Positions 52,529 to 62,337 of a stretch of DNA of 64,000 bases are shown here, piece after piece. This DNA is from Pseudarthrobacter sp. AL07 (GTDB lineage Bacteria; Actinomycetota; Actinomycetes; Actinomycetales; Micrococcaceae). The notes beneath the pieces are model-generated. The model saw only the letters and a list, made by a program, of their open reading frames with translations. It did no database searches and was not told the origin of the DNA. A program made the position numbers and the translations under genes. The stretch lies in the NCBI RefSeq assembly GCF_029960665.1, contig NZ_JASBRB010000003.1, positions 248,001 through 312,000 of the forward strand, read 5' to 3'. Numbering within the stretch: the stretch's first letter is position 1; the number at the start of each line of letters is the position of its first letter.

Positions 52529-52956
52529 GCTCCCAGCAGAGCCGACCATTGCCCCCGCCGGCAGTATCCAAATCAGCCATGTGCAAAACCAGGCCGCTGA
52601 GTCTCCCCTGGTTTGGGCGCCCGTGCCGGCGTGGCGGCAGGACTCACCGGGCTGCCAGCGGCATCTCCAGGCAAACGTGGGGAAATCCAGCAGGGCCGCA
52701 AGCAGAAAAGCCTGTGACGCGCGCAGTAACAGCAGGATTGCGTCCTGTGACAAATCTGTCATACACTGTTCACGGATCCGCTAAACGCCTCCGGCGGGTC
52801 TGATGCGAACGGAGATATAGCCCCGGTTCGGCGCAACGTGTGATTCGTTTCGTTGCTGAGAACCGGGGCTATTGCATTTAACGAAGTTTGCCAAGCAAAC
52901 AGCGAGGGCCCCGGCCAGGTTCAACCCCGCCGAGGCCCCGCTGTACAACAAGGGAA
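52529..52956. other. 428-base gene-free stretch
   Basis: The only clear structure is a hairpin at 52817-52872. Minus-strand codons 52529-52762 stay open and hydrophobic but show no relation to DUF559 proteins. I see no other gene, RNA or repeat. Confidence 0.6.
52817..52872 (-). terminator. hairpin downstream of the polyprenyl synthase gene
   Basis: ATAGCCCCGGTT (52817-52828) and AACCGGGGCTAT (52861-52872) pair perfectly over 12 bases with a 32-base loop, 84 bases beyond the polyprenyl synthase stop on the minus strand. Confidence 0.72.
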
Positions 52957-54057
52957 TCAGCTCGCGCGGTCCACCACAGCCAGGGCGAAGTTGGCCAGCG
53001 AAGACTTCACAACACCTTCGGGAAGCGGCGCCAGCGCGGCAATGGCTTCGTCGGCCCAGCGGCGGGCGATCACCCAGGACTCGGCTGTCACGGGGTGCTC
53101 GCGCAGCCCGGCAACGGCGGCAGCCAGGGCAGCATCGGAGGTCAGGTCCCCATCAATGAGCTTCAAAAGGTCGACGGCGGACTGGTCACCGGCCGCGGCA
53201 TCGCGCCGCAGGAACAGGACAGGCAGGGTGGGCACACCTTCGCGAAGGTCCGTGCCCGGTGACTTGCCGGACTTCACCTTGACGCCGGTGACGTCAATAA
53301 CGTCGTCCGCCAACTGGAAGGCCACACCCACCTTTTCACCGTATTCCACCAGGAGCTCCTCGTAGGCCTCGTCGGCACCGGCGAAGATGGCACCGAGCTG
53401 GCCGGAGGCGGCAACGAGGGAACCGGTCTTGTCTGCGATGACGGACAGGTAATGCTCCACGGGATCCTCGTCCGGGCGCGGGCCTACCGTTTCGTGCAGC
53501 TGGCCCAGGCACAGGCGTTCGAACGTCCGGGCCTGGATTCCCAGAGCGCGTGAGCCCAGCTCGGACACCAGGATGGAGGCGCGGGCAAAGATGAGGTCGC
53601 CGGTGAGGACTGCCACGGAGTTTCCCCAGACCTCGTGGGCCGTGGGGGCGCCGCGGCGGAACGGGGCCGAGTCCATGACGTCGTCGTGGTACAGCGTTGC
53701 CAGGTGGGTCAGCTCCACCACCACGGCCGCCTGCACTACGGCAGGCAGTGAGGCGTCGCCAAGGTGGGCGCACAGCAGCGTCAGCAGCGGCCTAATGCGC
53801 TTGCCGCCGGCCTCCACGAGGTGACGCGACGTTGCATCAGCCAGCGGGTCTGAGTTGGCAATGGCCTCGCGGAGCTTCTTCTCCACGCGGGCCAGGTTAT
53901 TGGTGATGGCGGGGCCCAGTTCGGCGTCCTCCGCGATGGCCGCAAAGCCGGCGGGCAGCTGCAATCCCGTGGCAATGGCGGTGGTATTGAGGCTGGGTTC
54001 GGAGTCCGGCAGGCCGTGCCCGGCGTGCGTCCAGCTGTGGTCTGCGGAGTTAGTCAC
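52957..54057 (-). CDS. polyprenyl diphosphate synthase (menaquinone side chain)
   Basis: Trans-isoprenyl chain elongase of 366 residues. The first Asp-rich motif DDVMD is at 125-129 in YHDDVMDSAPFRRG, the second DDVID at 251-255, and GGKRIRPLL binds the IPP diphosphate. The residues before the first motif (LATLYHDDVMD) are small or aromatic as in long-chain synthases, so octa- or nonaprenyl product is likely. Its start overlaps the stop of the upstream reductase gene by four bases. Grouped with menG, it probably makes the menaquinone tail. Confidence 0.9.
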   Translation of the reverse strand: MTNSADHSWTHAGHGLPDSEPSLNTTAIATGLQLPAGFAAIAEDAELGPAITNNLARVEKKLREAIANSDPLADATSRHLVEAGGKRIRPLLTLLCAHLGDASLPAVVQAAVVVELTHLATLYHDDVMDSAPFRRGAPTAHEVWGNSVAVLTGDLIFARASILVSELGSRALGIQARTFERLCLGQLHETVGPRPDEDPVEHYLSVIADKTGSLVAASGQLGAIFAGADEAYEELLVEYGEKVGVAFQLADDVIDVTGVKVKSGKSPGTDLREGVPTLPVLFLRRDAAAGDQSAVDLLKLIDGDLTSDAALAAAVAGLREHPVTAESWVIARRWADEAIAALAPLPEGVVKSSLANFALAVVDRAS

Positions 54058-55385
54058 TGGTTAACCCTAACTTTTTGTTGCGGATACCGCTGATTCGAGG
54101 CCGACGCTGTATTGGATGTGGCCGGAACCAGTGACTCCAGGACGCGGATGGCCCTGTCCTCGAAGCCTTTCGCGGCCGGGTCGGTCAGGTTTGCGAGCAG
54201 CCGCACCACAAAGCGCATCAGCACGGGAATGGGCATCCCCGTCCGCAGCGCGAGCTTCATGACGGCGGGTTTTCCGATTAGCGCGGCAAATGCCCGGCCC
54301 AGCGTGAAGTGCGATCCCCACTGGCCCCGCACATAGTCCGCGTACCCCGCCAGGTGCGCGTCGGCGTCGTAGGTTGCCCCTGCAGCAGAGGAGCGAGCGG
54401 ACGCGTCAATGATGAACTCCGCCGCAAACCGTGCCGATTCCATCGCGTAGGAGATGCCCTCGCCGTTGAATGGCGAGACCATGCCCCCGGCGTCGCCCAG
54501 CAGCAGGAGGCCGGGCGAGTAGTGCGGGGTGCGGTTGAAGCCCATGGGCAGCGCGGCGCCGCGGATTTCGCCCACCTGGTTGTCCGGGGTGAAGCCCCAC
54601 TCTGCGGGCATGGCGCCAGTCCATTCACGCAGGACCTGCTTGTAGTCGAGCTTGCCGAATTCTCGGGACGAATTCAGGATGCCGAGGCCCACGTTGGAGG
54701 TTCCGTCGCCCACGCCGAACACCCAGCCGTAACCGGGGAGCAGTTTTCCGCCGCGGCCGGGGAGTTCCAGCCAGCCTTCCATCCAGTCGTCATCGTGCCG
54801 GGGTGACGTGAAGTACGTGCGGACGGCGACGCCGAGGGGGCGGTCGTCGCGCTTGTGAATGCCTAGTGACACGGCGGTTCGGGTGGAGTTGCCGTCTGCG
54901 GCGAGTACGACGTCGGCGCTGAAGTCGCGCGTCTGACCCGTCTTGCGCCCGGACTCGTCCAGGCGCGCTGCGCGGACACCGGTCACGCGGCCGTCTTCAG
55001 ACCGCAGTGCTTCGGTGACGCTGTGCCGCTCGAGGATTCGGGCGCCGGCAGCCTGGGCGTGGCGGGCCAGTTCCTCGTCGAAGCCCAGGCGCGTGCGGAT
55101 CAGGCCGTACTGCGGGAAGTCGGACACCTCGGGCCAGGGCAGTTCGATGGTGCGGCCGCCGGCAATGAGGCGGAGGCCCTTGTTCCGGCGCCAGCCGTCC
55201 GCTTCGGGGTGCGGCAAGCCCAGCTTCTGGATTTCGCGGACCGCCCGCGGGGTGAGGCCGTCGCCGCAGACCTTCTCGCGCGGGAAGCTGGTTTTTTCCA
55301 GGACGGTCACGTTGATGCCGGCCTTGGCAAGGTAGTACGCGGCGGTTGAACCGGCTGGCCCCGCGCCGACAATGAGAACATTCAT
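54054..55385 (-). CDS. geranylgeranyl reductase family flavoprotein (MenJ-like)
   Basis: FAD enzyme of 443 residues. N-terminal Rossmann motif GAGPAGSTAAYYLAKAG (7-23), the LEKTSFPREKVCGDGLTPRA segment typical of the family, and the second FAD site LLLGDAGGMVSPFNGEGI. In mycobacteria MenJ partially saturates the menaquinone side chain; the location between menG and the polyprenyl synthase supports that here. ATG at 55385, five bases after menG. Confidence 0.9.
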   Translation of the reverse strand: MNVLIVGAGPAGSTAAYYLAKAGINVTVLEKTSFPREKVCGDGLTPRAVREIQKLGLPHPEADGWRRNKGLRLIAGGRTIELPWPEVSDFPQYGLIRTRLGFDEELARHAQAAGARILERHSVTEALRSEDGRVTGVRAARLDESGRKTGQTRDFSADVVLAADGNSTRTAVSLGIHKRDDRPLGVAVRTYFTSPRHDDDWMEGWLELPGRGGKLLPGYGWVFGVGDGTSNVGLGILNSSREFGKLDYKQVLREWTGAMPAEWGFTPDNQVGEIRGAALPMGFNRTPHYSPGLLLLGDAGGMVSPFNGEGISYAMESARFAAEFIIDASARSSAAGATYDADAHLAGYADYVRGQWGSHFTLGRAFAALIGKPAVMKLALRTGMPIPVLMRFVVRLLANLTDPAAKGFEDRAIRVLESLVPATSNTASASNQRYPQQKVRVNQ

Positions 55386-55390
55386 GCCGT

Positions 55391-56170
55391 TCAGCGGACG
55401 ATGTTGCGGCGAAGCCTGGCCACAGGGCCCTTGTGCGCGGCGATGGCTTCCGCGGCACCCTCCGGCGTGGATTCCAGCGGTTTGGTGGCACGGTGTACGG
55501 CCACGATCCCGCCAGTCAGGTTGCGATACGTGACCTTTTCCCAGCCGGATTCCTGCAGCCAGGCGGCCAGGTGGTCCTGGTCCGGCCAGGCGCGGATGGA
55601 TTCGGCGAGGTATACGTAGGCGTCCGGGTTGGAGGCCACCTTGACGGCGATGGCCGGCAGGGCACGCATGAGGTATTCGGTATACATGGTGCGCCACAGC
55701 GGAACCACCGGCGCCGAGAATTCGGCAATGACCAGCTTGCCGCCGGGCTTGGTGACGCGGAGCATCTCGGCCAGCGCCTTCTTGGGCTCGTTGACGTTGC
55801 GCAGCCCGAACGAGATGGTGCAGGCGTCGAAGCTGTTGTCCGCGAAGGGCAGGTTGGTGGCGTCACCGGCAATGAAGTCGATGTCCGGGCGGCGGCGCTT
55901 GCCGACTTTGAGCATGCCGAGGGAGAAATCGCAGGCGATGACGTCTATGCCTGCATCGGCATATGGCTCGCTGGAGGTGCCGGTTCCAGCGGCCAGGTCC
56001 AGGACCAGCTGGCCGATCTTCATGTCCATGGCGTCCACCACGATCCTGCGCCAACGGCGGGTCTGCCCCATGGAGAGGACATCGTTGACGACGTCGTACT
56101 TAGGTGCGACGTCGTCAAACATCGTGGCTACTTCGTCCGGACGCTTTTCCAAGGATGCTCGGTTCACCAT
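55391..56170 (-). CDS. menG: demethylmenaquinone methyltransferase
   Basis: SAM-dependent UbiE/MenG methyltransferase of 259 residues, last step of menaquinone synthesis. [20 protein letters not shown] and [11 protein letters not shown] are the family opening, motif I is [19 protein letters not shown], and [20 protein letters not shown] follows. First gene of a three-gene operon with the reductase and polyprenyl synthase; divergent from menF across 119 bases. Confidence 0.94.
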   Translation of the reverse strand: MVNRASLEKRPDEVATMFDDVAPKYDVVNDVLSMGQTRRWRRIVVDAMDMKIGQLVLDLAAGTGTSSEPYADAGIDVIACDFSLGMLKVGKRRRPDIDFIAGDATNLPFADNSFDACTISFGLRNVNEPKKALAEMLRVTKPGGKLVIAEFSAPVVPLWRTMYTEYLMRALPAIAVKVASNPDAYVYLAESIRAWPDQDHLAAWLQESGWEKVTYRNLTGGIVAVHRATKPLESTPEGAAEAIAAHKGPVARLRRNIVR

Positions 56171-56289
56171 GCAATTGTCTCAGACAAACTTGAGAAGGTC
56201 TTTCGGCGAGCCCGTACGGCGGTCCGAAGCAAGGCACCGGCACGGCCCAACACGGCCGCACGCATACGCGGGAGTAATGTTGTCTCATC

Positions 56290-57699
56290 ATGACGAGCAC
56301 GTTCCGCACCCTCACAGTCCCCCTGGATGGCAACGCATCTGACGGCGGACTGCCGCAGTTCCTGGTCCGGGACGACGTCCTCTGCTGGACCCGCCGCGAA
56401 GCCGGACTGGTGGGCTTCGGCGAGATCGCCCGCTTCACAGCCACCGGCCCTGAGCGTTTCCTCGAGGCCGACATCTGGTGGCGCCACCAAGTCCTCGAAG
56501 CGGACATCACAGACTCCGTGGAGCTGCCCGGCACCGGCCCGGTGGCGTTCGGCTCCTTCGCATTCTCCAAGAAGTCCACCCATGTATCGCGGCTGATCGT
56601 GCCCGAGATCGTAGTGGGCGTCCGGGACGGCCAGTACTGGCTCACCCAGTTAACATTCGACGACGGCGAACTCACCGAAGCGGGAGCCCTCGCCGCGCTG
56701 GACGGCTGGCTGAGTGGTGGCAGCGTTGGTGAGACCGGCGCCGTTGGTGAGGCCGGCGCCGTTGGTGAGTCAGGCGCTGCCGGAGACGGCACATCCGGCG
56801 ACCTAACTTCGAAGGAGGACGGCTCCGTCGGGCGTCCTTTGCCTTCCGCCCACGGGGCCACCCTGCACACCGGCTCGCTCAGCGAGGAAGACTGGATGGC
56901 CGCCGTCGCCGCGGGTGTGGCGGAGATCCGGACCGGCGCGCTGGAGAAACTGGTGCTGGCACGGGACATCGTGGCCACGGTGCCCTCGGGCGTGAATGCC
57001 GCTCAGGTGCTGCGCGAACTGGCCGTGCGATACCGCGAATGCTGGACCTATGGCGTGGACGGGCTGGTGGGCGCCACCCCGGAGATGCTGATCCAGGTGG
57101 AGGGCCGCACTGCCCAGGCGCGCGTGCTGGCCGGGACGCTGGACCGTCGCGATGCGCACGGCGAAGCCGGTATTCCGATGGAGTATGCCGAGCGCGTGCT
57201 GGCCGGGTCCGAGAAGCAGCGGCATGAGCACGAGATCGCAATCCAGTCGTTGACGTCGCAGCTTGCGCCGTTTTCCGAGGCCATGAACGCTCACGACGAA
57301 CCTTTCATTTTGGAGCTGCCGAACGTGTGGCACCTGGCATCTGATGTAAAGGCGGAGCTCGCCGAGGTGGAGGGCCACGTGCCCACGTGCCTGGCGCTGA
57401 TCAACGCGCTGCACCCCACCGCTGCGGTTTGCGGCACGCCCACGCTGGTGGCCGGCGCCCTGGTCCGGAAGCTGGAACACCTGGACCGCGGCCCGTATGC
57501 GGGTCCGGTGGGCTGGCTCGACGCTGCCGGCAATGGCGAATGGGGCATCGCGCTGCGTGGCGCCGTGATTGAGGATCCCCATACCGTGCGGTTATATGCC
57601 GGCTGCGGCATTGTGGATGGCTCTCAGCCAGAGGCCGAGTTGGCGGAGACGTGGGCAAAGTTCCGTCCGATGCTGGAGTCGCTGGGGATTACCAACTAG
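56290..57699 (+). CDS. menF: isochorismate synthase
   Basis: Chorismate-utilising enzyme of 469 residues that starts menaquinone synthesis. The C-terminal catalytic domain (about 205-465) has EKLVLARDIVATVP, VGATPEMLIQVEGR, VLAGTLDRR, HLASDVKAEL, LHPTAAVCGTPT and LRGAVIEDPHTVRLYAGCGI. An insert at about 145-165 is a perfect three-unit repeat (see 56725). The region lies opposite menG. An alternative pathway, siderophore synthesis, is unlikely with menD close by. Confidence 0.92.
   Translation: MTSTFRTLTVPLDGNASDGGLPQFLVRDDVLCWTRREAGLVGFGEIARFTATGPERFLEADIWWRHQVLEADITDSVELPGTGPVAFGSFAFSKKSTHVSRLIVPEIVVGVRDGQYWLTQLTFDDGELTEAGALAALDGWLSGGSVGETGAVGEAGAVGESGAAGDGTSGDLTSKEDGSVGRPLPSAHGATLHTGSLSEEDWMAAVAAGVAEIRTGALEKLVLARDIVATVPSGVNAAQVLRELAVRYRECWTYGVDGLVGATPEMLIQVEGRTAQARVLAGTLDRRDAHGEAGIPMEYAERVLAGSEKQRHEHEIAIQSLTSQLAPFSEAMNAHDEPFILELPNVWHLASDVKAELAEVEGHVPTCLALINALHPTAAVCGTPTLVAGALVRKLEHLDRGPYAGPVGWLDAAGNGEWGIALRGAVIEDPHTVRLYAGCGIVDGSQPEAELAETWAKFRPMLESLGITN
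56725..56778 (+). repeat. 18-bp tandem repeat, three units, within menF
   Basis: Units start at 56725, 56743 and 56761, each GTTGGTGAG followed by CCGGCGCC or a variant, encoding (V)GE(T/A/S)GA repeats. The in-frame period of six codons lies in the linker before the chorismate-binding domain, so copy number could vary without frameshift. Confidence 0.9.
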
Positions 57700-57750
57700 G
57701 TAGCAGCAGATGTCGTTTTCATCACCCAGAACGACATCTGCTGCTGCCTA
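57697..57750. terminator. hairpin after menF
   Basis: Arms 57697-57717 and 57730-57750 match at 20 of 21 positions (core AGCAGCAGATGTCGTT) around a 12-base loop. It overlaps the menF stop codon and ends 173 bases before the amino acid ABC operon. A TTTT lies in the loop, not after the stem. Confidence 0.82.
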
Positions 57751-57923
57751 GCTGCGCACCGTGTCCGGAATTCCAGACATGGGTCGCCTCCCGGGTCTTG
57801 ATTTTGGTTGTGATTTAGTTATCAAATAGTAAAACTAAGTTTCATGTGATGCACATCTCTCATTCGGCGCTACACTATGAACCGATTTAGTACCGCATAC
57901 CCCTGCAACAAAAGGTAAAAAAT

Positions 57924-58724
57924 ATGCAGCTCAAGTCCCTGGCCCAGGCCAAGATCGCCGCCAAGGCAGCAGTAATCCTGGCCGTCGGCGCTCTCACCCT
58001 CACTGCGTGCGGCGGCAGCACCACCCCGGCCGCGTCCGAGGGTGGCATCCAGCTGATTAACGCCGGGAAGCTCACCGTTTGCTCCGACGTCCCCTACGAG
58101 CCGTTCGAATTCCAGAAGGACGGCAAGATCGTTGGCTTCGACATCGACATCGCCAATGAAGTAGCCAAGGACCTCGGCGCGGAACTCAGCATCGTGGACA
58201 GCTCCTTCGAGGCCATCGAAACCGGAACCGCCCTCACCGGCTGCGACCTCTCCATCTCCTCGGTTTCCATCACTGACGTCCGCAAGTCCGTAATGGACTT
58301 CTCCACCCCGTACATGGATGACGACCTCACCCTCGTGGCCACCACCGCATCCGGGATCAAGGACATCAACAGCGCCAAGGGCAAAAAGGTCGGCGTCCAG
58401 CAGGCCACAACGGGCGCAAAGTACGCGGCGGAAAAAGGCATCGACGCCCAGCAGTTCGAGGACAGCGGCCTCCTGGTCCAGGCCCTCCAGGCCGGCACCA
58501 TCGACGCCGCCCTCGGCAACCAGTCAATCCTGGCCTACGCCATCAAGGATGACCCCAGGTACGAGCGCGTGGATGACTACGCCACCGGCGAGAAGCTTGG
58601 CATCTCCATCAAGAAGGGCAACACCGCCATGGCCGAAAAGGTCAACGGAACCCTGAAGCGTCTGACCGACGACGGCACCCTGAAGAAGTTCCAAACCACA
58701 TGGTTCGGCGAGGTCGCCAAGTAG
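57924..58724 (+). CDS. polar amino acid ABC transporter, substrate-binding lipoprotein
   Basis: 266 residues. Lipoprotein signal with lipobox LTLTAC, Cys29 as lipid anchor. The mature part is an SBP_bac_3 domain: LTVCSDVPYEPFEFQKDGKI, GFDIDIANEVAKDLGAELSI, DLSISSVSITDVRKSVMDFS, and KGKKVGVQQATTGAKYA. It probably binds an amino acid such as glutamate, glutamine or cystine. AAGG lies eight bases before the ATG. An AT-rich stretch with TTAGTT/AACTAA (57815-57838) upstream may be regulatory. Confidence 0.92.
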   Translation: MQLKSLAQAKIAAKAAVILAVGALTLTACGGSTTPAASEGGIQLINAGKLTVCSDVPYEPFEFQKDGKIVGFDIDIANEVAKDLGAELSIVDSSFEAIETGTALTGCDLSISSVSITDVRKSVMDFSTPYMDDDLTLVATTASGIKDINSAKGKKVGVQQATTGAKYAAEKGIDAQQFEDSGLLVQALQAGTIDAALGNQSILAYAIKDDPRYERVDDYATGEKLGISIKKGNTAMAEKVNGTLKRLTDDGTLKKFQTTWFGEVAK

Positions 58725-58776
58725 CCAGCGCTTCGGCTCCAGCTAGGGAGCCTGACGCAGCCCTGAGAACTACGCC

Positions 58777-58823
58777 GCTGGGGCCCCTGACTAACTGCAC
58801 CGCAGTCCGTCCGGGGCCCCAGC
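58777..58823 (+). terminator. intercistronic hairpin between the binding protein and permease
   Basis: GCTGGGGCCCC (58777-58787) and GGGGCCCCAGC (58813-58823) pair perfectly over 11 bases. It lies inside the operon, between the highly expressed binding-protein gene and the permease, where such hairpins stabilise upstream mRNA or reduce read-through. Confidence 0.72.
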
Positions 58824-58847
58824 CACGCAAATGAATGTGAGCACCCC

Positions 58848-59639
58848 ATGGCAATGACAGCACGTCAACGGGCCAGAGTGAGCCTGTACGTCCAGATCGG
58901 CATCTTCGTTGTGGCCGTGGCCGCGCTGGTCCTGGCCACCGATTGGAAGACCGTCGGCAACAGCGTCTTCAACTTCGGCAAGATCGGCCCGATGTTCCCG
59001 GACATCTTCCTGGTGGGCCTCAAGAACACCCTGATCTACACGTTCCTCGGCTTCGTGGTGGGCCTGTCCGGCGGCCTCCTACTGGCCCTGATGAAGCTCT
59101 CCAGCTTTCCGCTGTACCGCTGGATCGCCACGGGCTACATCGAATTCTTCCGCGGTGTGCCGGCGCTGCTGGTGTTCATCGCCTTCGGCTACGGTGTCCC
59201 GCTTGCTTTTGGGGTTCAGTGGAACGTCACCCTGATCGTCATGATTTCGCTGGGCATGGTGGCCTCGGCATATATCGCCGAAACCCTCCGCGCCGGCCTG
59301 CAGGCTGTGCCTAAGGGACAGCTTGAAGCCGCACGTTCGCTGGGCATGCCGCAGTGGCGGGCCATGGTGTCCATCGTGATTCCGCAGGCGTTCAAAATTG
59401 TGCTCCCCCCACTGACCAACGAGGTCATCCTGCTCACCAAGGACTCCTCGCTGATCTACGTCCTGGGCCTCACTGCCTCGCAGTACGATCTCACCAAGTT
59501 CGGCCGCGACGGCATTTCCAGCCTCGGCGCAGGCCTGACGCCGCTCCTTGTGGCCGGCGCCTTTTACCTGGTCATCACCATCCCGCTGAGCCTCCTGGCC
59601 CGGAAGTTCGAAAGCCGCTCCGCGCGGACCAAGCGATAG
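58848..59639 (+). CDS. polar amino acid ABC transporter, permease
   Basis: 263-residue HisMQ-type membrane subunit. Five or six helices: [79 protein letters not shown]. The EAA loop [20 protein letters not shown] is intact. ATG at 58848 or 58854. One permease gene, so it probably forms a homodimer. Confidence 0.9.
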   Translation: MAMTARQRARVSLYVQIGIFVVAVAALVLATDWKTVGNSVFNFGKIGPMFPDIFLVGLKNTLIYTFLGFVVGLSGGLLLALMKLSSFPLYRWIATGYIEFFRGVPALLVFIAFGYGVPLAFGVQWNVTLIVMISLGMVASAYIAETLRAGLQAVPKGQLEAARSLGMPQWRAMVSIVIPQAFKIVLPPLTNEVILLTKDSSLIYVLGLTASQYDLTKFGRDGISSLGAGLTPLLVAGAFYLVITIPLSLLARKFESRSARTKR

Positions 59640-59650
59640 GCAGGGAAGCC

Positions 59651-60454
59651 ATGAACGACGTCGTAAATTCCTCCGCCGGCAACACCGGCACCATCAATGC
59701 GGCCGGGGTTTCCATCAAGGACCTCCGCAAGTCCTACGGCAGCAACGAGGTCCTCAAGGGCATCAGCCTGGACGTGGCGCCCGGCGAAGTGGTGTGCCTG
59801 ATCGGTCCGTCCGGCTCCGGCAAGTCCACCCTCCTGCGCTGCGTCAACCTCCTCGAGCAGCCCAACGAGGGTGCCATCCACGTGGGCGGCTTCGAAGCGA
59901 CCCACCCTGACGTGGACATCGATAAGATGCGCCGCACAGTGGGCATGGTGTTCCAGCAGTTCAACCTGTTCCCGCACCTTGACGCCAAGCGGAACTGCAC
60001 CATCGCCCAGACGAAGGTCCTGAAGCGTTCCCAGGAAGAAGCCGACAAGGTGGCCCAGCACAACCTTGAGCGCGTCGGTTTGGGGCACCTGTCCGACCGT
60101 TTCCCGGACCAGCTTTCCGGCGGCCAGCAGCAGCGCGTGGCCATTGCCCGGGCGCTGAGCATGGACCCCGAACTGATGCTCTTTGACGAGCCAACATCCG
60201 CGCTGGACCCCGAGACCGTAGGCGATGTCCTCTCCGTCATGAGGAACCTGGCCAAGGAGGGCATGACCATGCTGGTGGTAACCCACGAAATGGGCTTTGC
60301 CCGCGAGGTGGCAGACCGCGTGGTATTCATGGACGGCGGCGTGGTGGTGGAGGAGGGCGTGGCCGAGCAGGTCATTTCCGCACCCACCCAGGCCCGCACC
60401 AAGGAGTTCCTGCGCCGCGTCCTGGACCCGACGCACATCGAGATCGAAGAGTAG
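59651..60454 (+). CDS. polar amino acid ABC transporter, ATP-binding protein
   Basis: 267 residues (GlnQ/HisP type). Walker [10 protein letters not shown] is at about 52-60, Q-loop [17 protein letters not shown], signature [17 protein letters not shown], Walker [15 protein letters not shown], His switch [16 protein letters not shown]. The ATG at 59651, with AGGGAAG just upstream, starts 11 bases after the permease stop. Confidence 0.93.
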   Translation: MNDVVNSSAGNTGTINAAGVSIKDLRKSYGSNEVLKGISLDVAPGEVVCLIGPSGSGKSTLLRCVNLLEQPNEGAIHVGGFEATHPDVDIDKMRRTVGMVFQQFNLFPHLDAKRNCTIAQTKVLKRSQEEADKVAQHNLERVGLGHLSDRFPDQLSGGQQQRVAIARALSMDPELMLFDEPTSALDPETVGDVLSVMRNLAKEGMTMLVVTHEMGFAREVADRVVFMDGGVVVEEGVAEQVISAPTQARTKEFLRRVLDPTHIEIEE

Positions 60455-60506
60455 GACCTCCCTTCCCGACGAGCAGCCTTTTCGACGCGCGGATTACGTG
60501 CTGACC

Positions 60507-60556
60507 CGCAGATGCCCTGTCGCTACCCAAATACGGGTAGCGACAGGGCATCTGCG
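60507..60556. terminator. long hairpin between the ABC operon and menD
   Basis: Perfect 22-base arms 60507-60528 and 60535-60556 (core GATGCCCTGTCGCTACCC) with a six-base loop. It lies between convergent genes and could terminate both. No T-run on either side. Confidence 0.9.
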
Positions 60557-60584
60557 CGTCACGGCCTATCTTGCGCGTCCGGAA

Positions 60585-62315
60585 CTACCGCGCGAGGACT
60601 CCCTCAACAGCGGCGGCCACGGCGGCCTTGATGCGGGCGTGCAGGGCGCGGAGGCCAACCCGGTCTGTGCGGACCTCGATGATGCTGCGGCCCTTCAGCG
60701 GTGCCGCGAGCGCCTCGGCGAGTCCCGCCGTCGTACTTACCGCGCAATGCCCGACGCCGTACGCTGCGGCGAGCGCCGCGATGTCCACGGTGTGGGGGGT
60801 GCCGAAGAGCCGTTCGACGGCGTCGGAGTAGCGTCCGGATTCACGCACGGCCCCGTGCTCCAGCAGATCAAAGATGGCACCGCCGGCGTCGTTCAGCACG
60901 ACGATCCGCAGCCCGGGTTCGGATTCGCCCGAACCGAGGAGCAGGCCGCCGGCGTCGTGCAGGAAGGTGACGTCACCCAACAGCAGCGTGGTGTCCTGGC
61001 GGCCGCCGAGGGCAACACCGGTGGCGGTGGAGATGGTGCCGTCGATCCCGGCGAGGCCGCGGTTGGCGTAGACGGTCGCGGCAGGCTCTGCGGCGGGCAG
61101 GCCGGCAAGGTCAACGTCGCGGATGCCGTTGGAGGAGCCCAGCATCAACTGGCCGCGGGCGTGCCGCCAGACCTGGGCGCCCACCGACGGTCCGGTGGCG
61201 GCGGGCTCGGCGGCCAAGACGCCGTCGAGCGCGTGCTGCGCTCCGGCCCCGGCCAGCAGCCAGGTATCGAGCCAGTCGGACGGGCCGCGGCCGGCGAAAT
61301 CCGCGAGGTCGGCCAGGTTCTCCAGCGGAAGTTCCGTGCGTCGGCCCGGCTGGTACCAAGCCACAGGGACAGGCTGGTACAGCGCGGACGGCACGTCGGC
61401 CCGCTCCAGCAACGCAGCTACCGGGCGAGATAAGGTGGGCCGGCCGAACATCACCACCCGTTCGATGGGCTGTGCCGCGGACGGTCCGAAGTGTTCCAGC
61501 AGCAGCCGGTACGGGCCCACGGCGTTGGGGCCGAACCGGGCGTTGGAGGACGGCTCCGCGAGCAGCGGCAGGCCGTGGGCGCGGGCGAACGCCTCGGCGA
61601 CGGGCCCGGCGTCGTGCCCTGCCAGCACCACGGTGCGCCGTTCCTCCAGCGAGGCCGGCGCGGGCGGGAGGTTCATGGTGAGCGGGTCGGTGCCGATCCG
61701 GAACCTGGAGTGCCCGGCCGCCGTCGCAAGTTCCTCTTCCGGTGCTGGGACCAGCGGGTCGCGGAACGCCAGGTTCAGCTGGACGGGCCCTGGCGCGAAC
61801 TCGGAAAACGCACCCGTCGCCGCGGCGAGTGCCGTTTCCACGGCGCGCTGCGGGCTGCTGCCGGCCGGGACGTCGGCGGCGAAGCGCACGTGCTCGCCGA
61901 ACAGATCCAGCTGGATGGTGGTCTGGTTGGCGCCGGTCCCCTGCAGTTCCTCGGGCCGGTCCGCGGACACCACTACCAGCGGGACGGCCGCGTGGTTGGC
62001 CTCCATCACGGCGGGCATAAGATTCCCGACGGCGGTGCCTGAGGTGGTGAGGACGGCCGCCGGGGAGCCGGTGGACAGGGCCAGGCCCAGGGCCGTAAAG
62101 CCGGCGGAACGTTCGTCGATCCGGACCAGGAGGTCCACGCGGCCGGCCGTTTCTGCCTCCGCCAGGGCGTAGGCCATGGGGGCGGAGCGCGATCCGGGCG
62201 AGACCACCACGAACTGGACACCGCCGTCGATCAGAGCGTCGACGGCGATCCGCGCGGCGGCGAGGGAGTTCAGGGAAGTCACCGAACCAGTTTGCCATCC
62301 TGCGGAAGCCTGCAT
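60585..62315 (-). CDS. menD: 2-succinyl-5-enolpyruvyl-6-hydroxy-3-cyclohexene-1-carboxylate synthase
   Basis: Thiamine diphosphate enzyme of 576 residues, second step of menaquinone synthesis, acting on isochorismate from MenF. PYR-domain start VSPGSRSAPMAYALAEAE, the catalytic Glu region RIDERSAGFTALGLAL, TTSGTAVGNLMPAVMEAN, and the ThDP-binding LLGDVTFLHDAGGL with VVLNDAGGAIF. ATG at 62315 has GGGAG upstream; a GTG at 62282 (VTSLNSLAAARIA) is equally possible because homology begins there. Convergent with the amino acid ABC operon. Confidence 0.93.
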   Translation of the reverse strand: MQASAGWQTGSVTSLNSLAAARIAVDALIDGGVQFVVVSPGSRSAPMAYALAEAETAGRVDLLVRIDERSAGFTALGLALSTGSPAAVLTTSGTAVGNLMPAVMEANHAAVPLVVVSADRPEELQGTGANQTTIQLDLFGEHVRFAADVPAGSSPQRAVETALAAATGAFSEFAPGPVQLNLAFRDPLVPAPEEELATAAGHSRFRIGTDPLTMNLPPAPASLEERRTVVLAGHDAGPVAEAFARAHGLPLLAEPSSNARFGPNAVGPYRLLLEHFGPSAAQPIERVVMFGRPTLSRPVAALLERADVPSALYQPVPVAWYQPGRRTELPLENLADLADFAGRGPSDWLDTWLLAGAGAQHALDGVLAAEPAATGPSVGAQVWRHARGQLMLGSSNGIRDVDLAGLPAAEPAATVYANRGLAGIDGTISTATGVALGGRQDTTLLLGDVTFLHDAGGLLLGSGESEPGLRIVVLNDAGGAIFDLLEHGAVRESGRYSDAVERLFGTPHTVDIAALAAAYGVGHCAVSTTAGLAEALAAPLKGRSIIEVRTDRVGLRALHARIKAAVAAAVEGVLAR

Positions 62316-62337
62316 GACCCGGGACTCCCGTCTCCCA

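Noticed and set aside
52529..52762. N-terminal extension of the second AbiEi/DUF559 protein
   Set aside because: The frame is open, but the translation bears no relation to the family and the known domain starts near the ATG at 52528.
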